A DNA stretch of 32,748 bases from an uncultured Campylobacter sp. Lineage in GTDB: Bacteria > Campylobacterota > Campylobacteria > Campylobacterales > Campylobacteraceae. The notes beneath the pieces are model-generated. The model worked only from the letters and a program-made list of their open reading frames with translations. It made no database searches and had not been told where the DNA came from. Position 1 is the stretch's first letter, and the number at the start of each line of letters is the position of its first letter. The DNA lies in contig NZ_CALHHT010000094.1 of the NCBI RefSeq assembly GCF_938031315.1, positions 1 to 32,748 of the forward strand. The letters are read 5' to 3'. Shown piece by piece: positions 1 to 7,205 of the stretch. Both the position numbers and the translations under genes were made by a program.

Positions 1-37
1 TTCCGCCCGTTTCAGCGTAAAATTTAGACCCGCGGGG

Positions 38-43
38 TAGAAT
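38..43 (+). promoter_or_regulatory. Candidate -10 box (TAGAAT) for the lipoprotein gene
   Basis: TAGAAT lies 27 bases before the ATG at 71 and matches the -10 type seen upstream of other genes here (5773, 8672). Campylobacter sigma70 promoters usually lack a clear -35 box, so the call rests on the -10 box and its position only. Confidence 0.4.
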
Positions 44-70
44 TACAAAAATTTTCACACGGAGCAAGCA

Positions 71-688
71 ATGAAAAAATTCCTTCTAGCCGCAATAGTT
101 TGCGCGCTATTTAGCGGCTGCGCTCATGAGGCGCAATTCAATAAAAACGCGGACGTGGCGCCGTTTGACGACACAATCAGCGTCGATAACTCCATGCAAA
201 GCGCGCTGATCTACATCCCAAGCGAGCTGATGGAGACCAAAAAATATGCCTCAAGCTCGCAGCTGGGCAGAGACGACGAGCTTAAAATGAGCGTCGGCGA
301 GTTCGTAGGCGGCGAGGCAAAACGCTTCTTCGGCACCTATCTAAGGCGCGCGGAAGTAACGAGCGACGAAAAGGCGCTGCAAGACAAGGGGCTAGTCATC
401 AGCCCCGAGATCGGCTCGTTCGGCTTTGGCTTTTACAGCTCCGACGGTATCGATGTCTCCGCCAAGCCCTTCGTGCGCTACAATCTGCGCCTAAAAATGT
501 TTAAAAACGGAAGGCAGATCTACAACCAAAACATCGCAGTAAACGAGCGTAACTACGGCGAGGAGGAGTTTTTCGGCAGCGGCAGCGGCTCATACGCGCA
601 GATCGGCGGGATTTTTCAAAAGGCGATGGCGAACGACTACGCCGTGCACGCAAGAGAGATTTTGGACGCGATCAACGCCGCGAAATAA
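71..688 (+). CDS. Putative outer-membrane or periplasmic lipoprotein, function unknown
   Basis: The 205-aa product starts with a short lysine-containing n-region and a hydrophobic stretch ending in a lipobox (LFSGC), so Cys17 should be lipidated after signal peptidase II cleavage. An SD-like GGAGC precedes the ATG. The mature part is soluble-looking, without further membrane segments, and has a glycine/serine-rich stretch (GSGSGSY) near residues 170-176. I do not recognise the family. Its small alpha/beta character (a segment like FVRYNLRLKMFKNGRQIY reads as beta strands) resembles small envelope-assembly lipoproteins, but that is only an impression. It appears to be monocistronic: a GC-rich hairpin follows it and the next gene is 655 bp away. 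Confidence 0.8.
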   Translation: MKKFLLAAIVCALFSGCAHEAQFNKNADVAPFDDTISVDNSMQSALIYIPSELMETKKYASSSQLGRDDELKMSVGEFVGGEAKRFFGTYLRRAEVTSDEKALQDKGLVISPEIGSFGFGFYSSDGIDVSAKPFVRYNLRLKMFKNGRQIYNQNIAVNERNYGEEEFFGSGSGSYAQIGGIFQKAMANDYAVHAREILDAINAAK

Positions 689-703
689 AATTTTAAATTT
701 ATA

Positions 704-750
704 GCGGCGCGCCGTTTACTTCGGCGCGAGCGGTCGGTGCGGCGCTTTTT
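704..750 (+). terminator. Candidate Rho-independent terminator after the lipoprotein gene
   Basis: CGCGCCG (708-714) pairs perfectly with CGGCGCG (722-728) around a 7-base loop. A second GC-rich segment then leads into a run of five T (746-750). The position, 20 bases past the stop codon, fits termination. The T-run is not directly against the first stem, so the folding may involve the downstream GGCGC. Confidence 0.45.
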
Positions 751-879
751 ACGCGGGGTTCTTGGTGGTGCGTCACAAAACAGCGGCGTATCGCAAGGCG
801 GCGGCGCGAATTTAAATTTAAAGCTCACGGGCGAGCGGAGCGAAACTAAATTTAAAGCCCGCCTGTGAGCCATGTGCCG

Positions 880-932
880 AAATTTCGCAAAATTTTAAAA
901 GCTGAGCGACACACCGAAATTTTGCGAAATTT
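880..932. repeat. Perfect 16-bp inverted repeat, also part of a 37-bp tandem repeat
   Basis: AAATTTCGCAAAATTT (880-895) is the exact reverse complement of AAATTTTGCGAAATTT (917-932), with a 21-base spacer. The same DNA can be read as two diverged direct copies of about 37 bp (877-913 and 914-950). It is far from both neighbouring genes and has no T-tail, so a terminator role is unlikely. Confidence 0.6.
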
Positions 933-1311
933 TAAAGTCTGATTGATGCACCAAAATACGGAACGTGCAAATCTAAATTTAAAAGCCGAAGCGCAAAGTA
1001 TATCCGCGACAACGGCGCGCCCGTGTGGGGCGAATCTAAATTTAAAATCGCGAAAGCGAGCCTAAATTTAAAACTCTAAAGCTCACTTAAAGGCTAAAAG
1101 CTCGCCCGTTTTGCTATCTTTCGTAAATTTTCACAATCTAAGCTCTAAGCAAGGCGGTGGACGCTTTGCTAGCGGTCTTTTGCATTAGCGCTGATGTTTT
1201 GTGGGCATGCGCGGCAAGGCGGCAAAAATAACACGAAATTTTAAAATTTAGGGCGCGGCAAAGCGGAATTTATCTTTGTAAATTTAAAGCATTCATTAAT
1301 ATTAATTTTTG

Positions 1312-1317
1312 TATCAT
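1312..1317 (+). promoter_or_regulatory. Candidate -10 box (TATCAT)
   Basis: TATCAT in an AT-rich stretch (TTTTTGTATCATTC) lies 26 bases before the ATG at 1344. It is the best -10-like match upstream of the exported protein gene; no -35 box is evident. Confidence 0.33.
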
Positions 1318-1343
1318 TCTGAAAAATTTTGCAAGGAGATGAA

Positions 1344-1736
1344 ATGAAAAAATTTCTACTACTTCCGCTTGTTTGCGGAGCGCTTTTTGCGGCGCCAAGC
1401 TGCGATAATGTCCAACTCAAAGCCGCTGTGGAAGGTATCAATAAGAGTGCGCCGATGCGAGTCGACGAGATTACCACGTTAACGGGCGCTGAGTGCAAGG
1501 ATGGCAGCTTCATCTATAACTACGAGCTAAATGACGGCATGGGGATGAAATTTGACAGTGTCGGAAATGATCAAAAAACCGTGATACAAAATGTCATAGA
1601 TAGCCAAAATAAGCAAATTTTTTGCAACCAGATGAAGGTAATGCATCCGCTAATAAACAGCGCGATATGGAGCTATAAGATAAAAAGTGGCGAAGAATTT
1701 ATAAGGGTAGAATTTAAGCCTAGCGACTGCAAGTAG
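1344..1736 (+). CDS. Small exported four-cysteine protein, paralog of the gene at 2308-2790
   Basis: This is a 130-aa protein with a Sec signal peptide (MKKFLLLPLV..., cleavage probably after AA at residues 16-17). The start at 1344 is chosen over an in-frame TTG at 1329 because AAGGAG sits at 1334-1339 with correct spacing. Cysteines are at 20, 51, 94 and 129. The minus-strand neighbour at 2308-2790 has cysteines at 48, 79, 122 and 158, giving spacings 31-43-35 here against 31-43-36 there. Both share a core pattern of IN-x2-APxR-(V/I)D(E/D) followed by GSFIY(N/D)Y. Two disulfides in the periplasm are inferred. The family is not recognised; the two are clearly paralogs. Confidence 0.85.
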   Translation: MKKFLLLPLVCGALFAAPSCDNVQLKAAVEGINKSAPMRVDEITTLTGAECKDGSFIYNYELNDGMGMKFDSVGNDQKTVIQNVIDSQNKQIFCNQMKVMHPLINSAIWSYKIKSGEEFIRVEFKPSDCK

Positions 1737-2307
1737 CGCTTGCGCGAGATTTAAAATTTAGCGCGGCGTGAGCCTTTGCCTGCTCGCCCGCGCCGAATTC
1801 GCTTAAAATTTATCCGCTTCGCTTTTGATTTTGCCTGCGCAAAAGTAACATGTTAAAACCTCTGCTTGACTTTTACCGCGCCGCCGCGTATAGCATGACG
1901 CATATCAGCGTGTATTTCGTCGCCACAAAGTGCTAAAACGCGCCGAGTCCTTTTTAAGCCGCGATCTAATGCGCCAGGTTCTGCCAGTGGCGTTTTTCAT
2001 TAAAATTTTACTATTTCACGTGGAATTATATCTATGCGGCAGCGCAAACACCGCGTAAAGCTTTCGCGCGAAATTCTATAAGTTACGGAATCTTATTTGA
2101 AATAGCATCGTAGATTTTGAGTCAGAATTTTATGATTTATTATGCTACACCTGCTGCGATGAAATCTTGCTAAATTTTATCTGCGACCTGCTCACATAAA
2201 ATTCTGCGTAAAGCATACGCTCGCTTGCGAGCTTACAGAGGCACCAGCTGCCAACGCGCCGCCACACAAAACGCGGCTAATCAAATGCCTCGCTTGGGTT
2301 TTAAAAT
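1737..2307. other. 571-bp region between converging paralogs, mostly non-coding
   Basis: Apart from the methyltransferase remnant at 1850-1936 I see no gene. The remainder is scattered AAATTT words and short GC-rich stretches. Because it separates two paralogous exported-protein genes and contains a remnant of the partner gene, it is probably the scar of a rearrangement. Confidence 0.5.
1850..1936 (+). pseudogene. Remnant (28 codons) of a second SAM methyltransferase gene
   Basis: ATG at 1850 opens a 28-codon frame ending in TAA at 1936. Its translation contains AAAYSMTHISVYFVA, which matches AAYSMTQISVYFAA (residues 304-317) of the intact methyltransferase encoded at 2787-3875. The preceding LKPLLDFYR aligns loosely with LEPFWDRQR of that enzyme. 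Nothing matching the rest of the enzyme was found nearby. It lies on the opposite strand from the intact gene, 113 bp after the exported four-cysteine gene. I read it as debris of a duplicated methyltransferase, not a functional peptide. Confidence 0.65.
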
Positions 2308-2790
2308 TCACCGTTCGCAGCTATTTTTATCAAGCTTTAGCTGTATCGGCGGCAAGCCCTCTATTTCGTAATTTAACACCATCGTTTTGCCGAGCTCCCG
2401 CAGACGCTGCGAGAATTCCGTGCTGCAAAAGCCAGCCTTCGCCTTAGCAAACAGCATCTCTTTTAAAATTTCCGCATCGCCTGCATCCAGCGCGCTAAGG
2501 TCTAAATTCGGCGAGCTATTTAACGCGTAATCGTATATGAAGCTACCCTCTTCGCATGCGGCGCCTTTTAAAATCGTAGCATCGTCGATCCTGCGCGGTG
2601 CGCCCTCGTTTATCCGCGCTAGCGCATCTCGCACCTGTTTGCTTTCGCAGAAATTTCGCTCTAGCTCGCCGCGTTTTTTCTCCGCATAAAATTCCATCGC
2701 CACATTTGCCAAAATTCCGATTCCAAGTAGCACTAGTAAAATTTTAATCGGCTTATTTAGCCGCGCGCTTAAGCTTCGCGCGTCCATCAT
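2308..2790 (-). CDS. Membrane-anchored four-cysteine protein, paralog of the gene at 1344-1736
   Basis: The 160-aa protein has one N-terminal hydrophobic helix (about residues 15-32, IKILLVLLGIGILANVAM) preceded by lysine/arginine, so it is probably anchored in the inner membrane with the rest in the periplasm. Cysteines 48, 79, 122 and 158 match the spacing of its secreted paralog, and the core APRRIDD / GSFIYDYALN matches too. The start is set at ATG 2790, whose ATGATGA overlaps the methyltransferase stop codon, with GAAAGGG upstream as ribosome-binding site; an upstream in-frame ATG at 2808 lies inside the methyltransferase gene. The overlap implies translational coupling with the methyltransferase. 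Function unknown. Confidence 0.82.
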   Translation of the reverse strand: MMDARSLSARLNKPIKILLVLLGIGILANVAMEFYAEKKRGELERNFCESKQVRDALARINEGAPRRIDDATILKGAACEEGSFIYDYALNSSPNLDLSALDAGDAEILKEMLFAKAKAGFCSTEFSQRLRELGKTMVLNYEIEGLPPIQLKLDKNSCER

Positions 2791-3875
2791 TGCGCCCTTT
2801 CGCAGCACAGCAGCGTGTGTCCGACGCCCAGTCCGTCGTGAATTTGCGAAATTTTAAGCCCTGCGCGCTGCGCAAATTTAATCATATCGTCCGAGTGATA
2901 AATTTTGCTATTGCCGTTTGCCATCGCAGCGAAATACACGCTGATCTGCGTCATGCTATACGCGGCGGTTTCGTAGCGCTGCCTGTCCCAAAACGGCTCC
3001 AAAATATAAAGCCGCGCCTGCTCGCTCATCGACTCCGCCGCGCGCGAGAGGATGCTTACGATCTGCTCCTCTGCAAAGCAGTCTAAAAACTGACTAAGCC
3101 AGATCGCGTCAAAGCCGCTCGGAAAGCGCGTGGCAGGATCTAGCAGATCGGCCGCAAGCCCCTCTATGCGCTCAGCGCCCTGCGCGCCTGCGACGGCATC
3201 TTTCATCATCGAAATTTGCCCTGCAAGATCCATTATCGTGACGCGCACATTTTCGTCGTAGCCCACGCACCGCTTAGCAAAGCGCCCCGTGTTGCCGCCT
3301 ACGTCTAAAATTTTATCCGTCTTGCGCGAGAAAATGATCTTTAGCGCAGGCTCAAACGCCAAATCTGAATAAAAATGATCAAACGCGAGCCAGCTCTTGC
3401 GCACGTGCGGCGGCAGATGCGCAAGCGCCTCGTAGATCGTAGCCCAATGTCCAAAAACCTTTAGCCCCTCTGGTTTGCCCGATTTTAGCGTCTCTTCGAG
3501 TCTAAATAGCCCCTCGTAGCACACGTCGTGGATGAAGTCCATATCCACGTCCACCATCTCGTCGGTGAGTAGAAAATACCCCGCCTTACTGAGACGAAAT
3601 TTCTCGCCGCACAGCAGCACCGTGCCGATGCTAAGCGAACTTTCCAAAAGCAGCTTTACGGCGTATTCGCTAAGCGAGAGTTTCTTCGCGATCTCACTTA
3701 TGCTTAGCCCGTCATGTGCCTCATTAAGCGCGTTTAAAATTCCAAATTTTTTCATCAGCCTACTTACCTGAAAAACTACAGGTGCAAAGGCGATCTCATT
3801 CGCCGTCCGCTGCGCCTCGCCCGCGCTTTGGCGCTCCGCGGCGTAACGGTCTAAAAGCTGTTTGGGAAGTTTCAT
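2787..3875 (-). CDS. SAM-dependent methyltransferase with N-terminal winged-helix domain
   Basis: The 362-aa protein has the two-part layout of the small-molecule O-methyltransferase (methyltransf_2-like) family. A dimerisation/winged-helix region spans roughly residues 30-105 (LSISEIAKKLSLSEYAVKLLLES). A Rossmann methyltransferase domain follows, with SAM motif I at 189-197 (ILDVGGNTG), an acidic residue after the next strand (TIMDLAG, D216), and a late ILEPFWD at about 291-297. Cys and His residues are not arranged as a metal site. The substrate cannot be deduced. It overlaps the downstream membrane-anchored four-cysteine gene by an ATGA-type junction, so the two are probably one operon. 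A remnant of a second copy lies at 1850-1936. Confidence 0.88.
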   Translation of the reverse strand: MKLPKQLLDRYAAERQSAGEAQRTANEIAFAPVVFQVSRLMKKFGILNALNEAHDGLSISEIAKKLSLSEYAVKLLLESSLSIGTVLLCGEKFRLSKAGYFLLTDEMVDVDMDFIHDVCYEGLFRLEETLKSGKPEGLKVFGHWATIYEALAHLPPHVRKSWLAFDHFYSDLAFEPALKIIFSRKTDKILDVGGNTGRFAKRCVGYDENVRVTIMDLAGQISMMKDAVAGAQGAERIEGLAADLLDPATRFPSGFDAIWLSQFLDCFAEEQIVSILSRAAESMSEQARLYILEPFWDRQRYETAAYSMTQISVYFAAMANGNSKIYHSDDMIKFAQRAGLKISQIHDGLGVGHTLLCCERAQ

Positions 3876-3918
3876 TTTCGATCCTGCTCGTGTAAATTTC
3901 GCAAAATTTTAGCAAAAA

Positions 3919-3924
3919 ATTCTA
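3919..3924 (-). promoter_or_regulatory. Candidate -10 box (TAGAAT) for the methyltransferase operon
   Basis: On the minus strand TAGAAT lies 43 bases before the ATG at 3875, in AT-rich DNA. It resembles other -10 boxes in the window. It shares the 182-bp divergent intergenic region with the permease promoter. Confidence 0.38.
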
Positions 3925-4015
3925 ACTTTTCTTGCGCCCACTAAGAATTTACGCGTATCTTAGAATTTTGCGATGAAATTTTAAAATTCCGTCTTAAAAT
4001 TTATGGAATTTTAGT

Positions 4016-4021
4016 TAAAAT
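4016..4021 (+). promoter_or_regulatory. Candidate -10 box (TAAAAT) for the AI-2E-family permease gene
   Basis: TTAGTTAAAATCC holds a TAAAAT hexamer about 58 bases before the preferred start at 4079. It is the best match in the divergent intergenic region on this strand; no -35 box is visible. Confidence 0.33.
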
Positions 4022-4078
4022 CCTTTCACCAAAATTTCGCGTAAAAGCTCTGCGAAAATGTCAAATTTAGGAGAATCC

Positions 4079-5086
4079 TTGAAGCTTCAAATGTCCTTGA
4101 TGTCGGTTGCCTGCGTCGTAATCATCCTGGCTGGTCTTAAAGCCGCGCAGGCTATCGTCGTGCCATTTTTGCTAGCTATTTTCATCACGGTGCTCGTCTC
4201 ACCACTGGTGCTTTATGTCCAAAAGATCCGCGTCGGGCGCGTTTTTAGCTTCCTCATCATCACCTTTGCCTTCGTGGCGATTATAGTGTTTTTCGGCGCA
4301 GTCATCTTCGATGCGATCAAGGAATTTTCAGCGCGCCTGCCCGAGCTTCAAGCAAAATTTGAAGAGGTGCTAGGAGGCGTGAGTGCGAAGCTCTCTCGCT
4401 TCGGCATAGAGCTTAACGCCGCAAGCCTGGGCATCGATCCGAGCGAAGCCGCCGCACAGCTATCTGCACTACTGCGCAAAACAGGCTCGATAGTCTCGAC
4501 GGGATTTTTCATTTTTATAATGGTTTCATTTATGGTCTTTGAAAGCTCTGTGATCGACGAAAAAATCCGCTATTTTTCGCAAAGTAGCCGCGCTACGCAC
4601 ACTTTCGTGAAGAAATTTGCCTCCAGCCTCAAAAAATATCTGCTAATCAAAACTATCGCTTCAGCTTGCACCGGTGCGCTCATCGGGCTCGGGCTGTGGG
4701 CTCTTGGCGTACCGTATGCTGCGCTGTGGGGGATTTTAGCTTTCGTGCTAAATTTCATCCCCACCATTGGCTCGATCGTAGCGGTCTTTCCGACGCTTTT
4801 CGTGACGCTAGCTACGATGGATATAAGCTCTAGCATCTGGACTATCGCAATCTATTTGGTCGTAAACGTAGCGATCGGAAATATCATCGAGCCACGATTT
4901 TTAGGGCAAGGGCTCGGGCTTTCAACGATCAGCGTACTTGCAGGGCTGCTGCTATGGGGCTTCGTACTCGGCATCGGTGGGCTGTTTTTGGCTGTGCCGC
5001 TTACGATGAGCATTCAGATCGCGCTTGCCTCAAATGACAAAACGCGCTTCATCGCGACTCTATTAAGCAACAAGGTCGAAAGATAA
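4079..5086 (+). CDS. AI-2E family (PerM/YdbI-type) transporter
   Basis: This polytopic membrane protein of about 335 aa has the AI-2E/PerM layout: an N-terminal helix pair (VACVVIILAGLKAAQAIVVPFLLAIFITVLVSPLV), a third helix (FSFLIITFAFVAIIVFFGAVIF), a soluble amphipathic stretch (ELQAKFEEVLGGVSAKLSRFG), then several more helices with NFIPTIGSIVAV and IEPRFLGQGLGLSTISVL. The IEP-x3-G-x4-LS signature near the C-terminus is characteristic. Family members export or take up small molecules, often with unknown substrates; AI-2 transport itself is not implied. I prefer the TTG at 4079 because TAGGAG (4068-4073) is well spaced for it. An in-frame ATG at 4058 has no ribosome-binding site and would add seven residues. 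Confidence 0.9.
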   Translation: MKLQMSLMSVACVVIILAGLKAAQAIVVPFLLAIFITVLVSPLVLYVQKIRVGRVFSFLIITFAFVAIIVFFGAVIFDAIKEFSARLPELQAKFEEVLGGVSAKLSRFGIELNAASLGIDPSEAAAQLSALLRKTGSIVSTGFFIFIMVSFMVFESSVIDEKIRYFSQSSRATHTFVKKFASSLKKYLLIKTIASACTGALIGLGLWALGVPYAALWGILAFVLNFIPTIGSIVAVFPTLFVTLATMDISSSIWTIAIYLVVNVAIGNIIEPRFLGQGLGLSTISVLAGLLLWGFVLGIGGLFLAVPLTMSIQIALASNDKTRFIATLLSNKVER

Positions 5087-5188
5087 AGCGAAATTCCGCG
5101 GAATTTTAAAATTCCATCAGTTTTAGCTTGAGCGCGCTCAAGAGTATTTTTGTCTCTTTTAGATAAAATCTGCCCCAAAGGATCAAAG

Positions 5189-5548
5189 ATGACTAGTGAA
5201 AAATTTATTTACGAAGTAAATACGGTGACGAAATTTATCCAAATTTACTGCGATGGCAAGCATGCGGATGCGCCTAAAAAAGATGGCGCTGTGCTTCATA
5301 ACTACAAAGACGATAAGGGGCTAGTGCAGACGCACTTTCATCTCTGTAGCGCCTGCGAGCGGATGCTGCGTTACGCCTATGCACGTCTTGGTGCCTGCCC
5401 GCATACCGAAAAGCCACGCTGTCACCATTGCCCGCATCCGTGCTACGAGCGTGAAATGTGGGTAAATATGGCTAAGATGATGAAATATAGCGGCATGAAG
5501 CTTGGGCTTACGAAGATCAAAAAGCTTTTTTCGTTTAAAAAAAGCTAA
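5189..5548 (+). CDS. YgbA-like cysteine-rich protein (nitrous oxide-stimulated promoter family)
   Basis: The 119-aa basic protein has seven cysteines (21, 53, 56, 70, 78, 81, 85) in the order IYC, LCSAC, ACPH, RCHHCPHPC, followed by MMKYSG. This fits the YgbA_NO family (PF11756), whose E. coli member is regulated with nitrosative stress responses; its molecular role is not settled. The cysteines suggest a metal or Fe-S site. The start at 5189 is chosen because AAAGGAT precedes it by a few bases; an in-frame TTG at 5150 would add 13 unrelated residues. It may be monocistronic. The family assignment is made by eye from the cysteine layout and the flanking conserved YA-x-RL and YSG words. Confidence 0.78.
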   Translation: MTSEKFIYEVNTVTKFIQIYCDGKHADAPKKDGAVLHNYKDDKGLVQTHFHLCSACERMLRYAYARLGACPHTEKPRCHHCPHPCYEREMWVNMAKMMKYSGMKLGLTKIKKLFSFKKS

Positions 5549-5772
5549 TTTGTGCGGGCAATTTAGTTAAAGTTTGCGGGTAAAATTTATCTCTGCAAAC
5601 CCGCTTCATCTCTACACAAAAAAGTATAAAAAAGCGGCGTGAGAACAAGCACAAAAAGATATAAAAATCAATCAAAATACTAAATCTTAGCGCGTAAAAT
5701 TCTACCTCGCAAACACAAATCCTCCGCAATCCTTGATAATAAATAATTAAATTTGAGTTTATAGTTTTAAGT

Positions 5773-5778
5773 TAGAAT
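5773..5778 (+). promoter_or_regulatory. Candidate -10 box (TAGAAT) for the triple-repeat protein gene
   Basis: TAAGTTAGAATTGTGC lies 24 bases before the ATG at 5802, with a strong AAAGGAG in between. A T-rich stretch lies upstream, as is usual for Campylobacter promoters. Confidence 0.45.
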
Positions 5779-5801
5779 TGTGCCCAATCAAAGGAGAAAA
5801 T

Positions 5802-6578
5802 ATGAAGGTCATTACCATCGCGGTCGTTAACGGCAGGGTCGTAAACGAAAAGGAATTAATCGCGTCTATCGCCGATTATGACGATTTTACCGCGGTTGCC
5901 GAACAACTCCGCAAAGGGCTGAAATCTAGGTATTTTACATCTAGAGAGCATGCGAGGATCTACAAAAAAATCAGCGTCGAGACGGGCTTTAGGCGCGTAC
6001 GATTCGACTACAAACCGTATAAAGATAAAATTTCAAACCTCATCGCCGAGGGCTACACCGTCAAGGCGATCTTAAAAAAGATCGGCGAGGAGGACGAAGC
6101 GTTTAAAAGCGCCGTCACCGCCGCAGGGCTTACGCACTTCATCTCCGTGACGTTCAAAGATGAAAAAACAAGACTTCGCGCAACCGCCAAAAAAAGCGAG
6201 GATTTCTTATACGCGTATCGCTTCGAGATCAAGAAAATGCACTTCCAAGGCGTTAGCAATAAAGAAATTTTAAAGTATATGAAATCTCAATACGAAAAGG
6301 ATTTTGCAAAAGTAAGCGAGCGCGATCTTGCCGCTTTTATCGAGGCAAACGCGGTGCTGGATACCGACCGCAAACTCTCGCTGTATAAAAAGCCGAGCCT
6401 TTACGATCCGCATTTTAGCGAGATTATGAAGCTTTACGCAAACGGTATGCGCGTCTACGACATCTGGAAGACGCTTAAAGCCAAATACCCTGAGCTAGCC
6501 AAGCTTCAAGCGCCGAGTCTTTATCAGTTCATCGCAAACAACGCCCTTGGCAAAGCCAAATATATGCAAAAAGACTGA
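5802..6578 (+). CDS. Protein with three internal helix-turn-helix-like repeats, unknown function
   Basis: The 258-aa, lysine-rich, soluble protein starts at ATG 5802 behind AAAGGAG; an upstream in-frame GTG region is discarded. It has no signal peptide or membrane helix. I see three related segments of about 44 residues: 70-114, 139-180 and 201-244. Each runs Y-x3-F/D-xI-x2-(L/M)-x3-G-x5-I-x2-(L/M/I)K and ends in FI (THFI, AAFI, YQFI). The helix-G-helix spacing resembles the tri-helical units of resolvase/HTH-type DNA-binding domains. A DNA- or RNA-binding role is inference only. It stands alone with its own promoter, 252 bp after the YgbA-like gene. Confidence 0.72.
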   Translation: MKVITIAVVNGRVVNEKELIASIADYDDFTAVAEQLRKGLKSRYFTSREHARIYKKISVETGFRRVRFDYKPYKDKISNLIAEGYTVKAILKKIGEEDEAFKSAVTAAGLTHFISVTFKDEKTRLRATAKKSEDFLYAYRFEIKKMHFQGVSNKEILKYMKSQYEKDFAKVSERDLAAFIEANAVLDTDRKLSLYKKPSLYDPHFSEIMKLYANGMRVYDIWKTLKAKYPELAKLQAPSLYQFIANNALGKAKYMQKD

Positions 6579-6659
6579 TATGCCCGCGCTCTTTTCAAAT
6601 TTTACTTTCAAATTTAAAATTTCGCCGCGATGAAATCGATGAAAGCCGGTGAAATTTCT

Positions 6660-7205
6660 ATGAAAACCTGCGTCATTCTCTGCGGCGGCAAAAGCTCGCG
6701 TTTCGGCAGCGACAAAACACTGTTTCCATTCCGCGGGCATCCCAGCATGACGCACTTTCTTTTCTCACGCTTAAGCCGCGAGTTTGAGCGGGTTTTCGCC
6801 TGCGCCAAAAGCTCTAAATTTAACCCGCCGCTTCCTATGATCTACGACGAATTTGAGGAATTTTCGCCGATGGGCGCGCTGTATTCGGCGCTGAAGCCAT
6901 TTAGCGGCGAGCGCATTTTTATCATCCCAGCCGACATGCCCTTTGTAGAAATTTCCACTATTCGCGCTCTTAGCGAGCAAGAGGGGCAAATTTGCGTAGC
7001 GGGCGACGAGGCGCACAGACATAGCTTGTGCGGCTTTTTTGACGCAGCTCTCGCGCCGCGCGCGCTTGAGCTCTACCGCGCGAAAGAGCATAAGATCGGC
7101 GCGCTCATCGGATCTGCAAATTCCAAAGTGCTAAATTTCAAAAATAAAGAGCAGTTTTTAAACATAAATTATCAAAACGATTTAAAGGGCGTAGATGAAA
7201 TTTAA
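6660..7205 (+). CDS. mobA: Molybdenum cofactor guanylyltransferase MobA
   Basis: The 181-aa enzyme transfers GMP from GTP to molybdopterin, making the guanine dinucleotide form of the cofactor used by formate dehydrogenase, nitrate/TMAO reductases and similar enzymes. The N-terminal nucleotide-binding signature LCGGKSSRFGSDK is clear (residues 7-19), followed by SPMGALYSAL and the metal-binding PADMPFV. The start at 6660 is the ATG directly preceding TCVILCGG; the in-frame ATG at 6630 would add ten residues without a better ribosome-binding site. The C-terminus is short, as in Campylobacter relatives. It overlaps pldA by 11 bp, a pairing also found in C. jejuni (from memory). Confidence 0.93.
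   Translation: MKTCVILCGGKSSRFGSDKTLFPFRGHPSMTHFLFSRLSREFERVFACAKSSKFNPPLPMIYDEFEEFSPMGALYSALKPFSGERIFIIPADMPFVEISTIRALSEQEGQICVAGDEAHRHSLCGFFDAALAPRALELYRAKEHKIGALIGSANSKVLNFKNKEQFLNINYQNDLKGVDEI

Larger units (their letters stand above)
689..1343. other. 655-bp gene-free region rich in AAATTT words
   Basis: No convincing gene is seen on either strand; the open frames at 637-873 and 1241-1513 (minus) are arginine/serine-rich shadows. The stretch holds the terminator candidate, many copies of AAATTTAAA, a short inverted pair around 820-870 (GCTCAC / GTGAGC), and a strong hairpin at 880-932. The last bases contain the promoter of the next gene. Confidence 0.6.

Noticed and set aside
1241..1513. 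Minus-strand 90-aa frame overlapping the exported protein gene
   Set aside because: It is antisense to a gene with a good signal peptide and ribosome-binding site, and its serine/proline-rich translation has no recognisable features.
4079..5086. Calling the AI-2E family protein an autoinducer transporter
   Set aside because: Family membership does not establish AI-2 as substrate, and no luxS or lsr gene is in the window.
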